NCBI RefSeq assembly: GCF_004022705.2
Contig: NZ_RZOY02000005.1
Span: forward strand, 248,001 to 312,000
DNA: 64,000 bases
From: Mesorhizobium sp. M2D.F.Ca.ET.226.01.1.1
Lineage (GTDB): Bacteria; Pseudomonadota; Alphaproteobacteria; Rhizobiales; Rhizobiaceae
Direction: 5' to 3'
The stretch's first letter is position 1; each line of letters begins with the position of its first letter. Below are positions 31,859 through 40,560 of this stretch, piece after piece. The notes under the pieces are model-generated. The model did no database searches. It worked only from the letters and a program-made list of their open reading frames with translations, and was not told where the DNA came from. Both the position numbers and the translations under genes were made by a program.

Positions 31859-33423
31859 TGAGCGATCTCACACATCTCACCATTTCCGAGGCCCGCGCCA
31901 AGCTGCGCGGCAAGGAGATCTCCGCGGCCGAGATCACCGAGGCCTATTTAGCGGCGATCGAGCGCGCCAATCCGGTGCTGAATGCCTATGTAACTGTCAC
32001 CGCCGACAAGGCGCGCGACATGGCAAAGAATTCTGATGCCAAGCTCGCCAAGGGCGAGGCCGGCGCGCTGGAGGGCGTTCCGCTCGGCATCAAGGACCTG
32101 TTCGCTACCGAAGGCGTCCACACCCAGGCCTGCAGCCATGTGCTGGACGGCTTCAAGCCGCGCTATGAATCGACCGTGACCGCCAATCTGTGGGCCGATG
32201 GCGCGGTGATGCTCGGCAAGCTCAACATGGACGAGTTCGCCATGGGCTCGTCCAACGAAACCTCCTATTACGGCCCGGTCATCAATCCTTGGCGCCGCTC
32301 GCGTGTCGATACGGTCGTCATGCCGACGACGCATCAGGGCGATGGCGGCTTCGTCTCCGCCGGCGGCACCAGAACGCAGCGTACGCTCGACAACGCCCAG
32401 TTGGTGCCGGGCGGCTCCTCCGGCGGCTCGGCATCGTCCGTGGCCGCTTTCCTGTGCGCCGGCGCCACCGCCACCGACACCGGCGGCTCGATCCGCCAGC
32501 CGGCTGCCTTCACCGGCACGGTCGGCATCAAGCCGACCTACGGGCGCTGCTCGCGCTGGGGCATCGTCGCCTTTGCTTCCTCGCTCGACCAGGCCGGGCC
32601 GATCGCGCGCGACGTGCGCGATGCCGCGATCCTGTTGAAGTCGATGGCCTCGGTCGATCCCAAGGACACGACCTCCGTCGACCGCCCGGTACCGGACTAT
32701 GAAGCGGCGATCGGCAGGCCGATCAAGGGCATGAAGGTCGGCATTCCGAAGGAATACCGCGTCGACGGCATGCCGCAAGACATCGAGGCGCTCTGGCAGA
32801 AAGGCATTGCCTGGCTGAAGGATGCCGGCGCCGAGATCGTCGACATCTCGCTGCCGCACACCAAATATGCGTTGCCGGCTTACTACATCGTGGCGCCCGC
32901 CGAGGCGTCTTCGAACCTCGCCCGCTATGACGGCGTGCGCTACGGCCTGCGCGTGCCCGGCAAGGACATCATCGACATGTACGAGAAGACGCGCGCCGCC
33001 GGTTTCGGCCGCGAGGTCAAGCGCCGCATCATGATCGGCACCTATGTGCTGTCGGCCGGCTATTACGATGCCTATTATCTGCAGGCCCAGAAGGTGCGCA
33101 CGCTGATCAAGCGCGACTTCGAAAACGTCTTTGCCGCCGGCGTCGATGTCATCCTGACCCCTGCAACCCCGTCGGCGGCCTTCGGCATCGCCGACGAGGA
33201 TATGGCCTCCGATCCGGTCAAGATGTACCTCAATGACATCTTCACCGTGACTGTGAACATGGCCGGCCTTCCGGGCATTTCCGTGCCGGCCGGCCTCGAC
33301 GGCAAGGGCCTGCCGCTTGGCCTGCAGCTCATCGGCCGCCCGTTCGACGAGGAAACGCTGTTCCAGACGGCCAACGTCATCGAGCAGGCAGCGGGCAAAT
33401 TTCAGCCGGAGAAGTGGTGGTAG
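31858..33423 (+). CDS. gatA: Asp/Glu-tRNA amidotransferase subunit A with an insertion
   Basis: A 521-residue amidase that releases ammonia from glutamine for GatB. The Ser-cisSer-Lys centre is visible: [13 protein letters not shown] with the Lys, [10 protein letters not shown] with the nucleophile loop, and [14 protein letters not shown]. Compared with the usual form, where about four residues link NPWRR to LVPGGSSGG, this protein has about 33 (32299-32397), including [20 protein letters not shown]. The frame is unbroken and codon use looks normal, so the insertion is likely translated. Confidence 0.95.
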   Translation: MSDLTHLTISEARAKLRGKEISAAEITEAYLAAIERANPVLNAYVTVTADKARDMAKNSDAKLAKGEAGALEGVPLGIKDLFATEGVHTQACSHVLDGFKPRYESTVTANLWADGAVMLGKLNMDEFAMGSSNETSYYGPVINPWRRSRVDTVVMPTTHQGDGGFVSAGGTRTQRTLDNAQLVPGGSSGGSASSVAAFLCAGATATDTGGSIRQPAAFTGTVGIKPTYGRCSRWGIVAFASSLDQAGPIARDVRDAAILLKSMASVDPKDTTSVDRPVPDYEAAIGRPIKGMKVGIPKEYRVDGMPQDIEALWQKGIAWLKDAGAEIVDISLPHTKYALPAYYIVAPAEASSNLARYDGVRYGLRVPGKDIIDMYEKTRAAGFGREVKRRIMIGTYVLSAGYYDAYYLQAQKVRTLIKRDFENVFAAGVDVILTPATPSAAFGIADEDMASDPVKMYLNDIFTVTVNMAGLPGISVPAGLDGKGLPLGLQLIGRPFDEETLFQTANVIEQAAGKFQPEKWW

Positions 33424-33454
33424 GGTCATACCTCATCTGACAATGGGGTGAGGG

Positions 33455-34252
33455 ATGTTCTACAATCTTTCGAAAGTCTTCTGGTTCTTCGGCCAACCGA
33501 TCAACCTGGCGATCTTCCTGCTGCTTGCCGGCCTGTTGGCAGCGCTGTTCCGCCGCCGACGGCTGGCAGCGACGGTCAGCGTGCTCGGCATCGCGATCCT
33601 GGTTCTTTCGGCCTGGACGTCGGTCGGCGCGATGATGCTGACGCAGCTGGAAGAACGCTTTCCGAGGCCGCCATTGCCTGAAAAGGTCGACGGCATCGTC
33701 GTGCTTGGCGGCGGCTTCGAGGGCGCCATCAATCTGGCGCGCGGCGGTTATGAGCTGAACAGCGGCGGCGACCGCATGGTGGAAACGGCGATCCTCGCTC
33801 GCCGCTTCCCGCAGGCGAAGATCGTCGTGTCCGGCGGCAACGGTTCGCTTTTCCTTGATGGCGAGGGCGACGCCGACACGGCGCCGCGCCTGCTTGGCGC
33901 GCTCGGCGTTTCGGCCGATCGCCTGATCCTCGAGGATAAATCGCGCAATACCTACGAGAACGCTGTCTTCTCGCGAAAGCTTGTCGAGCCGAAGCCGGGC
34001 GAGACCTGGTTGCTGGTGACCTCGGCCTTCCACATGCCGCGCGCCAAGGCGCTGTTCGACAAAGCGGGCTTCCCGACCATTGCGTGGCCGGTCGATTATC
34101 GCACATCGGGCAGGGAAGGCGTCGGCTTCTACAGCGACAATCCCGTCGATTCGATGCAGGCGACCACCATTGCGGTCCGCGAGTGGATCGGGCTTTTCGC
34201 CTATAGGCTCTCCGGCAAGATCGATCAGTTCTTTCCCAGGCCGGGCGGCTGA
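33455..34252 (+). CDS. YdcF family (DUF218) envelope protein
   Basis: A 265-residue inner-membrane protein: two N-terminal transmembrane helices (about 15-65) followed by a DUF218 domain with DGIVVLGGGFEGAI, IVVSGGNGSLFL and SRNTYENAVFSRKL. The group includes SanA and ElyC, linked to cell-wall integrity and undecaprenyl-phosphate use. Exact function unknown. GGGGTGAGGG precedes the start. Its end overlaps the DUF599 gene on the opposite strand by 28 bases. Confidence 0.85.
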   Translation: MFYNLSKVFWFFGQPINLAIFLLLAGLLAALFRRRRLAATVSVLGIAILVLSAWTSVGAMMLTQLEERFPRPPLPEKVDGIVVLGGGFEGAINLARGGYELNSGGDRMVETAILARRFPQAKIVVSGGNGSLFLDGEGDADTAPRLLGALGVSADRLILEDKSRNTYENAVFSRKLVEPKPGETWLLVTSAFHMPRAKALFDKAGFPTIAWPVDYRTSGREGVGFYSDNPVDSMQATTIAVREWIGLFAYRLSGKIDQFFPRPGG

Positions 34253-34944
34253 CCGAGCACCGCCTGCCGCGCCGCGGAGAAGAACTGGCGGCGCACCAGC
34301 ACGGCCAGAAGCACCACCGTCGACATCACGAAGACGACCGGGTCGACGAACCAGCCGAGATAGCCGATCGAGAAGAAGACGGCGCGCAGGCCGGAATTGA
34401 AGTGCTTGCCGGCGAGCACGTTCATGCGCGTCGCCCGCCACACCGCCGTTTCGCTGACCGGATTGCGTGAAGCCGGGCCATGCGGCGTCGGCACCGCGCC
34501 GATCAGGATCGAGCAATAGTTGAACAGCCGGTAGGCCCAGCCGAATTTGAAGAAGGCGAAGGCGAGAATCAGCACTAGGCCGAACACCTTGGTCTGGAAG
34601 GCTTCGCGCGAGGAAGCCGCGCCGAAGGGCAGGTCGGCCAGAACCTGCAGCACGCGGTCGGAGGCGCCGAGCAGGGCAAAGCAGCCGCCGAGCGCGATCA
34701 GGGAGGAGGAGGCGAAGAAAGCGGTGCCTTGCTGCAGGCCGCTCATGATGGCGGTGTCGACAATGCGGATTTCGCGCTCGGCCATATTGCGCATCCAGGC
34801 TTCGCGCTGGGCGTTCATCGCGGTCGTCAGGGACACGCGGCTGATCAGCTTGCCGTCGGAGGCGAGCGTATGCAGCACCCAGGCGACCAGGAAGAAGGTC
34901 AAAGCCGTCAGATCTGCCATTGAGAGGTGGAGTGAGTCGCCCAT
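34225..34944 (-). CDS. DUF599 membrane protein
   Basis: A 239-residue protein of the DUF599 family, with four or five transmembrane segments: LTALTFFLVAWVLHTLA, FFASSSLIALGGCFALLGA, VFGLVLILAFAFFKFGW, and a hydrophobic C-terminal region. The soluble stretch NAQREAWMRNMAEREIRIVD is characteristic. Function unknown. The start could be 34944 or, eight codons later, 34920; neither has a strong ribosome-binding site. Confidence 0.82.
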   Translation of the reverse strand: MGDSLHLSMADLTALTFFLVAWVLHTLASDGKLISRVSLTTAMNAQREAWMRNMAEREIRIVDTAIMSGLQQGTAFFASSSLIALGGCFALLGASDRVLQVLADLPFGAASSREAFQTKVFGLVLILAFAFFKFGWAYRLFNYCSILIGAVPTPHGPASRNPVSETAVWRATRMNVLAGKHFNSGLRAVFFSIGYLGWFVDPVVFVMSTVVLLAVLVRRQFFSAARQAVLGQPPGLGKN

Positions 34945-35125
34945 GCGTTCTTGTAACACAGGCCGAGCCGGCACTTCGACGGGCGCCGCAACTGCCGGAG
35001 GGGCAATGTCGCTGGCGGAGCAAACAAGGTCGGCAGCCGCCGCGCCGCGACATGCAAAACAGCGGAAACATCCAGGGAATTCCTATATGTAAGTTTCTGA
35101 CCGGCCCTCAGGAGACAACGGCCCC

Positions 35126-36529
35126 GTGTTCCTTTCGGTTTTCGACCTGTTCAAGATCGGCATCGGCCCTTCGAGCTCGCACACGATGGGGCCGATGACG
35201 GCCGCGCGCCGTTTCCTCGACGAGATCCTGGCCGGCGACTGGCCGCGGCCCTCGGGCGTCAAGGTCGACCGCATCGGCGCCAGCCTGCATGGATCGCTTG
35301 CCTACACCGGCATCGGCCATGGTTCCGACCGCGCTGTGATCCTCGGCCTGGCAGGCCAGACGCCGCAGACGGTCGATCCAGACGAGGCTGACGGCATCGT
35401 CGCCCGCATCAGCGCGGAGAAGCGGATTTCGCCGCCCGGGCATCCGACCTATCGCTTCGATCCCGCCAAGGACCTCGTGCTCGACCGCAAGACGCCGCTG
35501 ACCGGCCATGCCAACGGCATGGCCTTCTATGCCTATGATGCTTCCGACCGGCTGCTGCTTAAGCGCATCTATTATTCGATCGGCGGCGGCTTCGTCGTTT
35601 CCGAGGAAGAGCTGCAGCGCATGAAGTCCAAGGGCTCGGTGACGACCGAGGGCAAGAAGGTGCCGTACCCGTTCAAGAACGCCGTCGAAATGCTGGCGAT
35701 GGCGGCCAAGAGCGGGCTTTCGATCGCGGAGATGAAGCGCGCCAACGAAGAAAGACACATGTCGCGCGAGGAGCTCGATGCGGGGCTGGACGCGATCTGG
35801 AGCGCGATGAAGGGCTGCATCGACCGCGGCCTGTCGCAGGACGGCATCATGCCGGGCGGGCTGAAGGTGCGCCGCCGCGCGCGGCAGCTGCACGACAAGC
35901 TGCAGGAACAGTGGCAGCAGAACAGGCCCAACCCCTTACTCGCCAATGACTGGCTGTCGATCTACGCCATGGCAGTCAATGAAGAGAATGCCGCAGGCGG
36001 GCGCGTCGTGACGGCGCCGACCAATGGCGCCGCCGGCACGCTGCCGGCGGTGTTGCGTTACTGGCTGCATTTCCATCCCGAAGCGGATCAGCCGAGCATC
36101 CGCGACTTCCTGCTGACAGCCGCCGCCGTCGGCGGCATCATCAAATCGAACGCGTCGATCTCGGGCGCAGAGGTCGGCTGCCAGGGCGAGGTGGGTTCTG
36201 CTTCGGCAATGGCCGCCGCCGGCCTGTGCGCTGTCATGGGCGGCACGCCAGAGCAGGTCGAGAACGCTGCCGAGATCGCGCTCGAGCATCATCTCGGCAT
36301 GACGTGCGATCCGGTCGGCGGCCTGGTGCAGGTGCCTTGCATCGAGCGCAATGCGTTGGGCGCGGTGAAGGCAGTGACGGCCGCCTCTTTGGCCATCAAG
36401 GGTGACGGCACGCATTTCGTGCCGCTGGACGCCGCGATCGAGACCATGCGCCAGACCGGCCTGGACATGAACGAGAAGTACAAGGAAACCAGCCTCGGCG
36501 GGCTCGCAGTTAACGTCGTCGAGTGCTGA
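35126..36529 (+). CDS. sdaA: L-serine ammonia-lyase, iron-sulfur type
   Basis: A 467-residue single-chain enzyme that deaminates L-serine to pyruvate and ammonia using a [4Fe-4S] cluster. The N-terminal beta domain starts [20 protein letters not shown], a family signature. The C-terminal alpha domain carries [35 protein letters not shown] and [11 protein letters not shown], which hold the cluster cysteines. A GTG start is chosen with AGGAGA ten bases upstream. Length is normal for the family. Confidence 0.95.
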   Translation: MFLSVFDLFKIGIGPSSSHTMGPMTAARRFLDEILAGDWPRPSGVKVDRIGASLHGSLAYTGIGHGSDRAVILGLAGQTPQTVDPDEADGIVARISAEKRISPPGHPTYRFDPAKDLVLDRKTPLTGHANGMAFYAYDASDRLLLKRIYYSIGGGFVVSEEELQRMKSKGSVTTEGKKVPYPFKNAVEMLAMAAKSGLSIAEMKRANEERHMSREELDAGLDAIWSAMKGCIDRGLSQDGIMPGGLKVRRRARQLHDKLQEQWQQNRPNPLLANDWLSIYAMAVNEENAAGGRVVTAPTNGAAGTLPAVLRYWLHFHPEADQPSIRDFLLTAAAVGGIIKSNASISGAEVGCQGEVGSASAMAAAGLCAVMGGTPEQVENAAEIALEHHLGMTCDPVGGLVQVPCIERNALGAVKAVTAASLAIKGDGTHFVPLDAAIETMRQTGLDMNEKYKETSLGGLAVNVVEC

Positions 36530-36576
36530 GGTCTTGCCGAGACTCCAGGCTGGCCTGTGGAGAAGTCGCTCGAGGC

Positions 36577-36590
36577 GTTGACGCGTCAAC
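36577..36590. promoter_or_regulatory. Perfect 14-bp palindrome upstream of the DUF1489 gene
   Basis: GTTGACGCGTCAAC is a perfect dyad centred 29 bases before the ATG at 36613. Its position between sdaA and the next gene makes it a candidate operator; the binding protein is unknown. Confidence 0.4.
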
Positions 36591-36612
36591 CCTTGCGGCT
36601 AAATCTTGGGGC

Positions 36613-37050
36613 ATGTCACTCAATCTCATCAAACTATGCGTCGGCTGCGACAGCGTCGAGGATCTCGAAGAGTGGATTGCCTTCCGCCTCGACGAGCGGC
36701 GCCGCGCCGGAGAGCCGGCCGAGCACTGGCACACCACCCGCATGGTGCCGACGCGCGGCAGCGAGATCACGGATGGCGGATCGCTTTATTGGGTGATCAA
36801 GGGCAGCGTCCAATGCCGGCAGTTGATCACCGAGATACGGCCCTTCACCGATAGTGAAGGCATCGGCCGCTGCCATCTGGTGCTCGATCCCGAGGTCGTG
36901 CGCACCGACTGGCAGCCGCGCCGCGCTTTCCAGGGTTGGCGCTATCTGAAGCCTGCCGACGCTCCCGCCGATCTCGGCAAGGGCAGGGCGGCGCTCGCTG
37001 AAATGCCGCCGAAGCTCAGGCTGGAACTGGCCGAGCTCGGCCTCCTGTAG
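36613..37050 (+). CDS. DUF1489 family protein
   Basis: A 145-residue cytoplasmic protein that matches the alphaproteobacterial DUF1489 family in length and sequence: LNLIKLCVGCDSVEDLEEWI, TRMVPTRGSEITDGGSLYWV, KGSVQCRQLITEI. The function is not known. Some members are annotated only as lysophospholipase-like, which I cannot support. Start at 36613 gives the family N-terminus; the open frame upstream is unrelated. Confidence 0.82.
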   Translation: MSLNLIKLCVGCDSVEDLEEWIAFRLDERRRAGEPAEHWHTTRMVPTRGSEITDGGSLYWVIKGSVQCRQLITEIRPFTDSEGIGRCHLVLDPEVVRTDWQPRRAFQGWRYLKPADAPADLGKGRAALAEMPPKLRLELAELGLL

Positions 37051-37170
37051 CGCGGCCGCGTCTGGCCGAGGCACTGGCCCTTCGGCTCGTCCAGCGTGGG
37101 GCTTGCAAGCGCCGGACCTACGTCCCATCCTATTTCTTATGCTCAGTCATCCGTATGGCAGCGCAAACCG

Positions 37171-37869
37171 ATGGGTGTGATCCTCGCATTGGCGGCAGTC
37201 CTTGTGGTGCTTTTCGGCGCCGCGGTGCTTTTTGTGCGCGCGGATGCGGCAAGGATGGCGGATAGCCTCAGGTCGCTTGGGCCGGCCTTGCTTGGCCTGG
37301 TCGGCGCGCCGATGCTGATCTTCGGCCGCAGCCTTATCGGCGGGTTGCTTCTGCTTGCGGCGCTGGCCTGGGTCGGGTGGATACGCACGCGGCGGCCTCC
37401 GGCCCGTGCGGCTGCCTCCAAGCACTCGACGGTGCGCACCGCCGCACTCGAAATGGACCTCGACCATGACAGCGGCAAGCTCGAGGGACTTGTCCTGGCC
37501 GGGCGTTATGAAGGCAAGATGCTTGGCGCGATGGGGCTGACGGATCTGCGCCAGCTTCATGGCGAGCTCAATCCGGATCCGGAGAGCCGCCAGCTTCTAG
37601 AGACGTATCTTGACGGCCGTTTTCCCGTCTGGCGCAAGGACGCGCAGCCGCACAGTGGCGACGGGCTGAGTGTTGCGCCAGGTGCGGGCGCCATGACTAA
37701 GGAGGAGGCCTACAAGGTCCTTGGTCTTGAAGCGGGGGCTGCCGCGGCGGATATCCGCAAGGCGCACCGCCGCCTGATGCAGCGCCTGAACGCCGATGTC
37801 GGCGGCACGTCTGTCCTGGCGGCGCGGATCAATGAAGCCAAGGACGTCCTGCTCTCCAATCACGACTAG
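37171..37869 (+). CDS. Membrane-anchored J-domain protein with degenerate HPD
   Basis: A 232-residue protein. One N-terminal helix and a second hydrophobic stretch (residues about 3-20 and 38-68) anchor it in the membrane. A middle region (VRTAALEMDLDHDSGKLEGL) resembles other alphaproteobacterial Tim14-like proteins. The C-terminal J-domain is at 175-230 (MTKEEAYKVLGLEAGAAAAD). The HPD tripeptide that activates DnaK is replaced by N207-A208-D209 (RLNADVGG). It may therefore not stimulate Hsp70 and could act like the Pam16-type pseudo J-proteins. Fold assignment is firm; the functional reading is inferred. Confidence 0.8.
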   Translation: MGVILALAAVLVVLFGAAVLFVRADAARMADSLRSLGPALLGLVGAPMLIFGRSLIGGLLLLAALAWVGWIRTRRPPARAAASKHSTVRTAALEMDLDHDSGKLEGLVLAGRYEGKMLGAMGLTDLRQLHGELNPDPESRQLLETYLDGRFPVWRKDAQPHSGDGLSVAPGAGAMTKEEAYKVLGLEAGAAAADIRKAHRRLMQRLNADVGGTSVLAARINEAKDVLLSNHD

Positions 37870-37911
37870 TCTCCTTCGACGCTGAACTTTTTCGGGAGCT
37901 TCAAACACCGA

Positions 37912-39333
37912 CTACTGCTGGACGGCGTAGCACGAGATTTTCTTCCGCTTGAGCGCATCGCAGGCCTTCCAGGCCGCGTCCTTCGAGCCGAAGCCGCCAA
38001 AGCGGGCGCGATAGTAGGTGGTGCCGTCCTTGTCGAAAGCGACGGTGAAGCCAGAGGCATCCGCCAGAACCTTCGGCGCCTGCTTGGCAGTCTGGTCGAG
38101 CAGGGTCTCGGCTCCCGCCTTCGTCGGCGAGGAAGCGACCTGCACCACCCAGCCCGAAGGCACCGACGATGTCTTGACCGGGTCGACCGCCGGCGCGGCG
38201 GGCGCTGGCTCAACATAGGCGGTGACGACCTGGGGCGAGGTCTCCTCGGCTTTGGGAGCCGCCGCCATGGCGGCCACGGCAACCGTCTTCACCTTATTGA
38301 CCTTGATGACGGGCTTGGTTTCTTCGGCGGCCTGCTGGGTGTCGTCCTCAACGTCATCAGCCGAGGCAACGACGGCATCATCCGTTGCCGGTGCGGCGTC
38401 CGGCGTCGGCGCGTCTCGCTTGGGCAGGAAGACCTTGGCCAGCGTCTTGACCGGATTGTCGTTGCCTTTGGCGATGAGATCGCCACCACCACGCGTCGAG
38501 GCGCGCGGCAGATAGGTGTTGATCAGCGCAGCCATCTGGTTGTCGCGGCTGCGGCCGGAGGCGCCACCCATCACCACCGCGACCAGGCGGCGGTCGCCAT
38601 CGGCGACGGAGGAGACGAGATTGTAGCCTGAGGCGCGGGTGTAGCCTGTCTTGATGCCGTCAACGCCCTTGATGCGGCCAAGCAGTCGGTTGTGGCCGTT
38701 GATGCGCTGGCGGCCATACAGGAAGGAGCGCTGCGAGAAATAGCCGTAATATTGCGGGTAGTGTTCACGCAGCGCGATGCCAAGCATCGCCATGTCATGA
38801 GCCGTGGTGAACTGACCCGGGTCGGGCAGGCCGTTGGCATTGCGGAACACGGTGGCGTTCATGCCGAGCTGGCGCGCCTTGGCCGTCATCATGCGGGCGA
38901 AATTTTCTTCGCTGCCGCCAAGCATTTCGCCGAGCGCGGTCGCCGAGTCGTTGGCGGATTTCGTCACGATCGACAGGATCGCGGTCTCCACCGGCACCGA
39001 GCCGCCGGCGCGAACGCCAAGCTTGGTCGGCGCCTCGGACGAGGCATGGGCTGAAAACGGAACCGGCGTGTTCTTGCTGATCCTGCCCTTCGCCAGCGCT
39101 TCGAAGGTGAGGTAGAGCGTCATCATCTTGGTGAGCGAAGCCGGATAACGCCGGCCATTGGCGTCGGCCGAATAGAGCACCTTGCCGGTCTTGGCGTCGA
39201 CGACAATGGCCGAGGACCTTGCAGCCATCGCCGATGCTACATCCGCAACGACAACTGTCACCGCGAGCGCCGCGATCATAATTGCCTTGAGGGAAAAAGA
39301 TTTGGAGACAAGCCCCGACAACGCCTGACGCAC
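37912..39333 (-). CDS. D-alanyl-D-alanine carboxypeptidase with SPOR domain
   Basis: A 473-residue periplasmic penicillin-binding protein of peptidase family S11 that trims the terminal D-Ala of peptidoglycan peptides. Signal sequence at about 1-38; catalytic SLTK (S66-K69), SAN (S126-N128) and KTG (228-230) are all present. A Pro/Ala/Val-rich linker leads to a C-terminal SPOR domain (about 395-473, starting SGWVVQVASSPTKAGAETLL), which binds denuded glycan at division sites. The GTG start at 39333 follows AGGGTAGTAGCG; the longer open frame begins at a TTG with no site. Confidence 0.9.
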   Translation of the reverse strand: MRQALSGLVSKSFSLKAIMIAALAVTVVVADVASAMAARSSAIVVDAKTGKVLYSADANGRRYPASLTKMMTLYLTFEALAKGRISKNTPVPFSAHASSEAPTKLGVRAGGSVPVETAILSIVTKSANDSATALGEMLGGSEENFARMMTAKARQLGMNATVFRNANGLPDPGQFTTAHDMAMLGIALREHYPQYYGYFSQRSFLYGRQRINGHNRLLGRIKGVDGIKTGYTRASGYNLVSSVADGDRRLVAVVMGGASGRSRDNQMAALINTYLPRASTRGGGDLIAKGNDNPVKTLAKVFLPKRDAPTPDAAPATDDAVVASADDVEDDTQQAAEETKPVIKVNKVKTVAVAAMAAAPKAEETSPQVVTAYVEPAPAAPAVDPVKTSSVPSGWVVQVASSPTKAGAETLLDQTAKQAPKVLADASGFTVAFDKDGTTYYRARFGGFGSKDAAWKACDALKRKKISCYAVQQ

Positions 39334-39531
39334 CGCTACTACCCTGAAATTTTCGTTGCCCCGGAGGCGGCTAGAAGTGCCTGCCTCACTTCTGGCCAAG
39401 CTATCGCGCCCAGCGTTACCAATCCGTTTATGGTAACCGCCGCGTTCACCATTTTTCGGCAAATCGAGCTTCTCTTTAATCGAATTTTACCGGCCGACGG
39501 TGCCTGGAACCCTGTGCAAGCCAACGGATTC

Positions 39532-39572
39532 TTGACTTTTGTGCATCGCACAATATATTGAGGTGCATTGCA
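39532..39572 (+). promoter_or_regulatory. Phasin promoter with two PhaR-type boxes
   Basis: TTGACT (39532-39537), a 16-base spacer and TATATT (39554-39559) form the promoter. TGCATCGCA (39542-39550) lies in the spacer, and TGCATTGCA (39564-39572) lies over the likely start of transcription, 22 bases centre to centre. PhaR repressors of polyhydroxyalkanoate genes are known to bind TGC-rich sites of the form TGC-N3-GCA, so repression by PhaR is likely. Confidence 0.65.
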
Positions 39573-39620
39573 CAAGGGCGCCCGGGGCCAAAAGGGCGTT
39601 TCAACCAAGGGAAGAATGAA

Positions 39621-39950
39621 ATGACCCAGACCTATGAGGACTTCTCGAAATACGGCAAGGAATTTGCCGACACAGGGCTGAAGAGCTTTGCCTCGCTCAC
39701 CAAGGGCGCGCAGGCGATTGCCACCGAAGCCGGCGAATACACCAAGAAGAGCTTCGAGGCCGGCAGCGCCGTCGTCGAGAAGCTGTTCGCGGCCAAGTCG
39801 ATCGAGAAGGCCATCGAGATCCAGACCGATTACGCCAAGCAGAGCTATGAGAGCTTCGTGGCCGAGGCCAGCAAGATCGGCAATCTCTATGCCGAGCTCG
39901 CCAAGGAAGCTTACAAGCCGTTCGAATCGGTCGTCGCCAAGGCGAAGTAA
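39621..39950 (+). CDS. Phasin family protein
   Basis: A 109-residue amphipathic helical protein that coats polyhydroxyalkanoate granules. It has the phasin_2 features: SKYGKEFADTGLKSFASLTK, then a heptad-like helix through SIEKAIEIQTDYAKQSYESF and a short tail. No signal peptide. CAAGGGAAGAATGAA precedes the start. The promoter carries PhaR-type boxes and a strong terminator follows, so it is a single-gene unit, as is common for phasins. Confidence 0.9.
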   Translation: MTQTYEDFSKYGKEFADTGLKSFASLTKGAQAIATEAGEYTKKSFEAGSAVVEKLFAAKSIEKAIEIQTDYAKQSYESFVAEASKIGNLYAELAKEAYKPFESVVAKAK

Positions 39951-39996
39951 TTTCGCCCGATCACAGCCGATACGGCCCACCGGCCTGCGGAAAGGA

Positions 39997-40026
39997 CCCG
40001 GTCGCGGAAACGCGGCCGGGTTTTTT
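39997..40026 (+). terminator. Rho-independent terminator after phasin
   Basis: CCCGGTCGCG and CGCGGCCGGG pair around the loop GAAA and are followed by six T. Lies 47 bases after the stop codon. Confidence 0.9.
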
Positions 40027-40227
40027 CATGGAAGATCGCAACCCTATGCACGTTGCCGCATTCACGATTGAGAAATTCGCTGAGGTTTGCCCACCTAGCC
40101 ATATTGTCAGCTAAACAGAAGGGCTTAAAATCGTCCATCGAGAACCTACATGTTGAACTCGCATGAGGATTCGAAAAGGCTGGACTACGTGACGATCGGT
40201 TTGACTGCCACGGCAGGCGTGGTGCGA

Positions 40228-40554
40228 ATGCAAAGTGACGGCGACCGCAACGATCCCGGTCGCGGCACCGCTGTCATCACGCGCACCAAAACCAAGACCA
40301 AGAAGCCTAGTCTTTACCGGGTCCTCATTCTGAACGACGACTACACTCCCATGGAGTTCGTCGTTCACGTCCTGGAGCGTTTTTTCCAAAAGGACCGCGA
40401 GGCCGCCACGCGCATCATGCTTCATGTTCACAATCATGGAGTGGGCGAGTGCGGTGTCTACACATTCGAGGTGGCCGAGACCAAAGTGTCCCAGGTCATG
40501 GATTTCGCCCGACAGAATCAGCATCCGCTGCAATGCGTGATGGAGAAGAAGTGA
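40228..40554 (+). CDS. clpS: ATP-dependent Clp protease adaptor ClpS
   Basis: A 108-residue adaptor that delivers N-degron substrates to ClpAP. The core is well conserved: [20 protein letters not shown], then [20 protein letters not shown] and [11 protein letters not shown]. The substrate pocket Asn-Asp-Asp and the His pair are present. Start at 40228 gives a typical N-terminal length; an ATG 26 codons earlier (40150) is possible, as neither has a clear ribosome-binding site. clpA starts 6 bases after the stop. Confidence 0.93.
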   Translation: MQSDGDRNDPGRGTAVITRTKTKTKKPSLYRVLILNDDYTPMEFVVHVLERFFQKDREAATRIMLHVHNHGVGECGVYTFEVAETKVSQVMDFARQNQHPLQCVMEKK

Positions 40555-40560
40555 GGTAAC

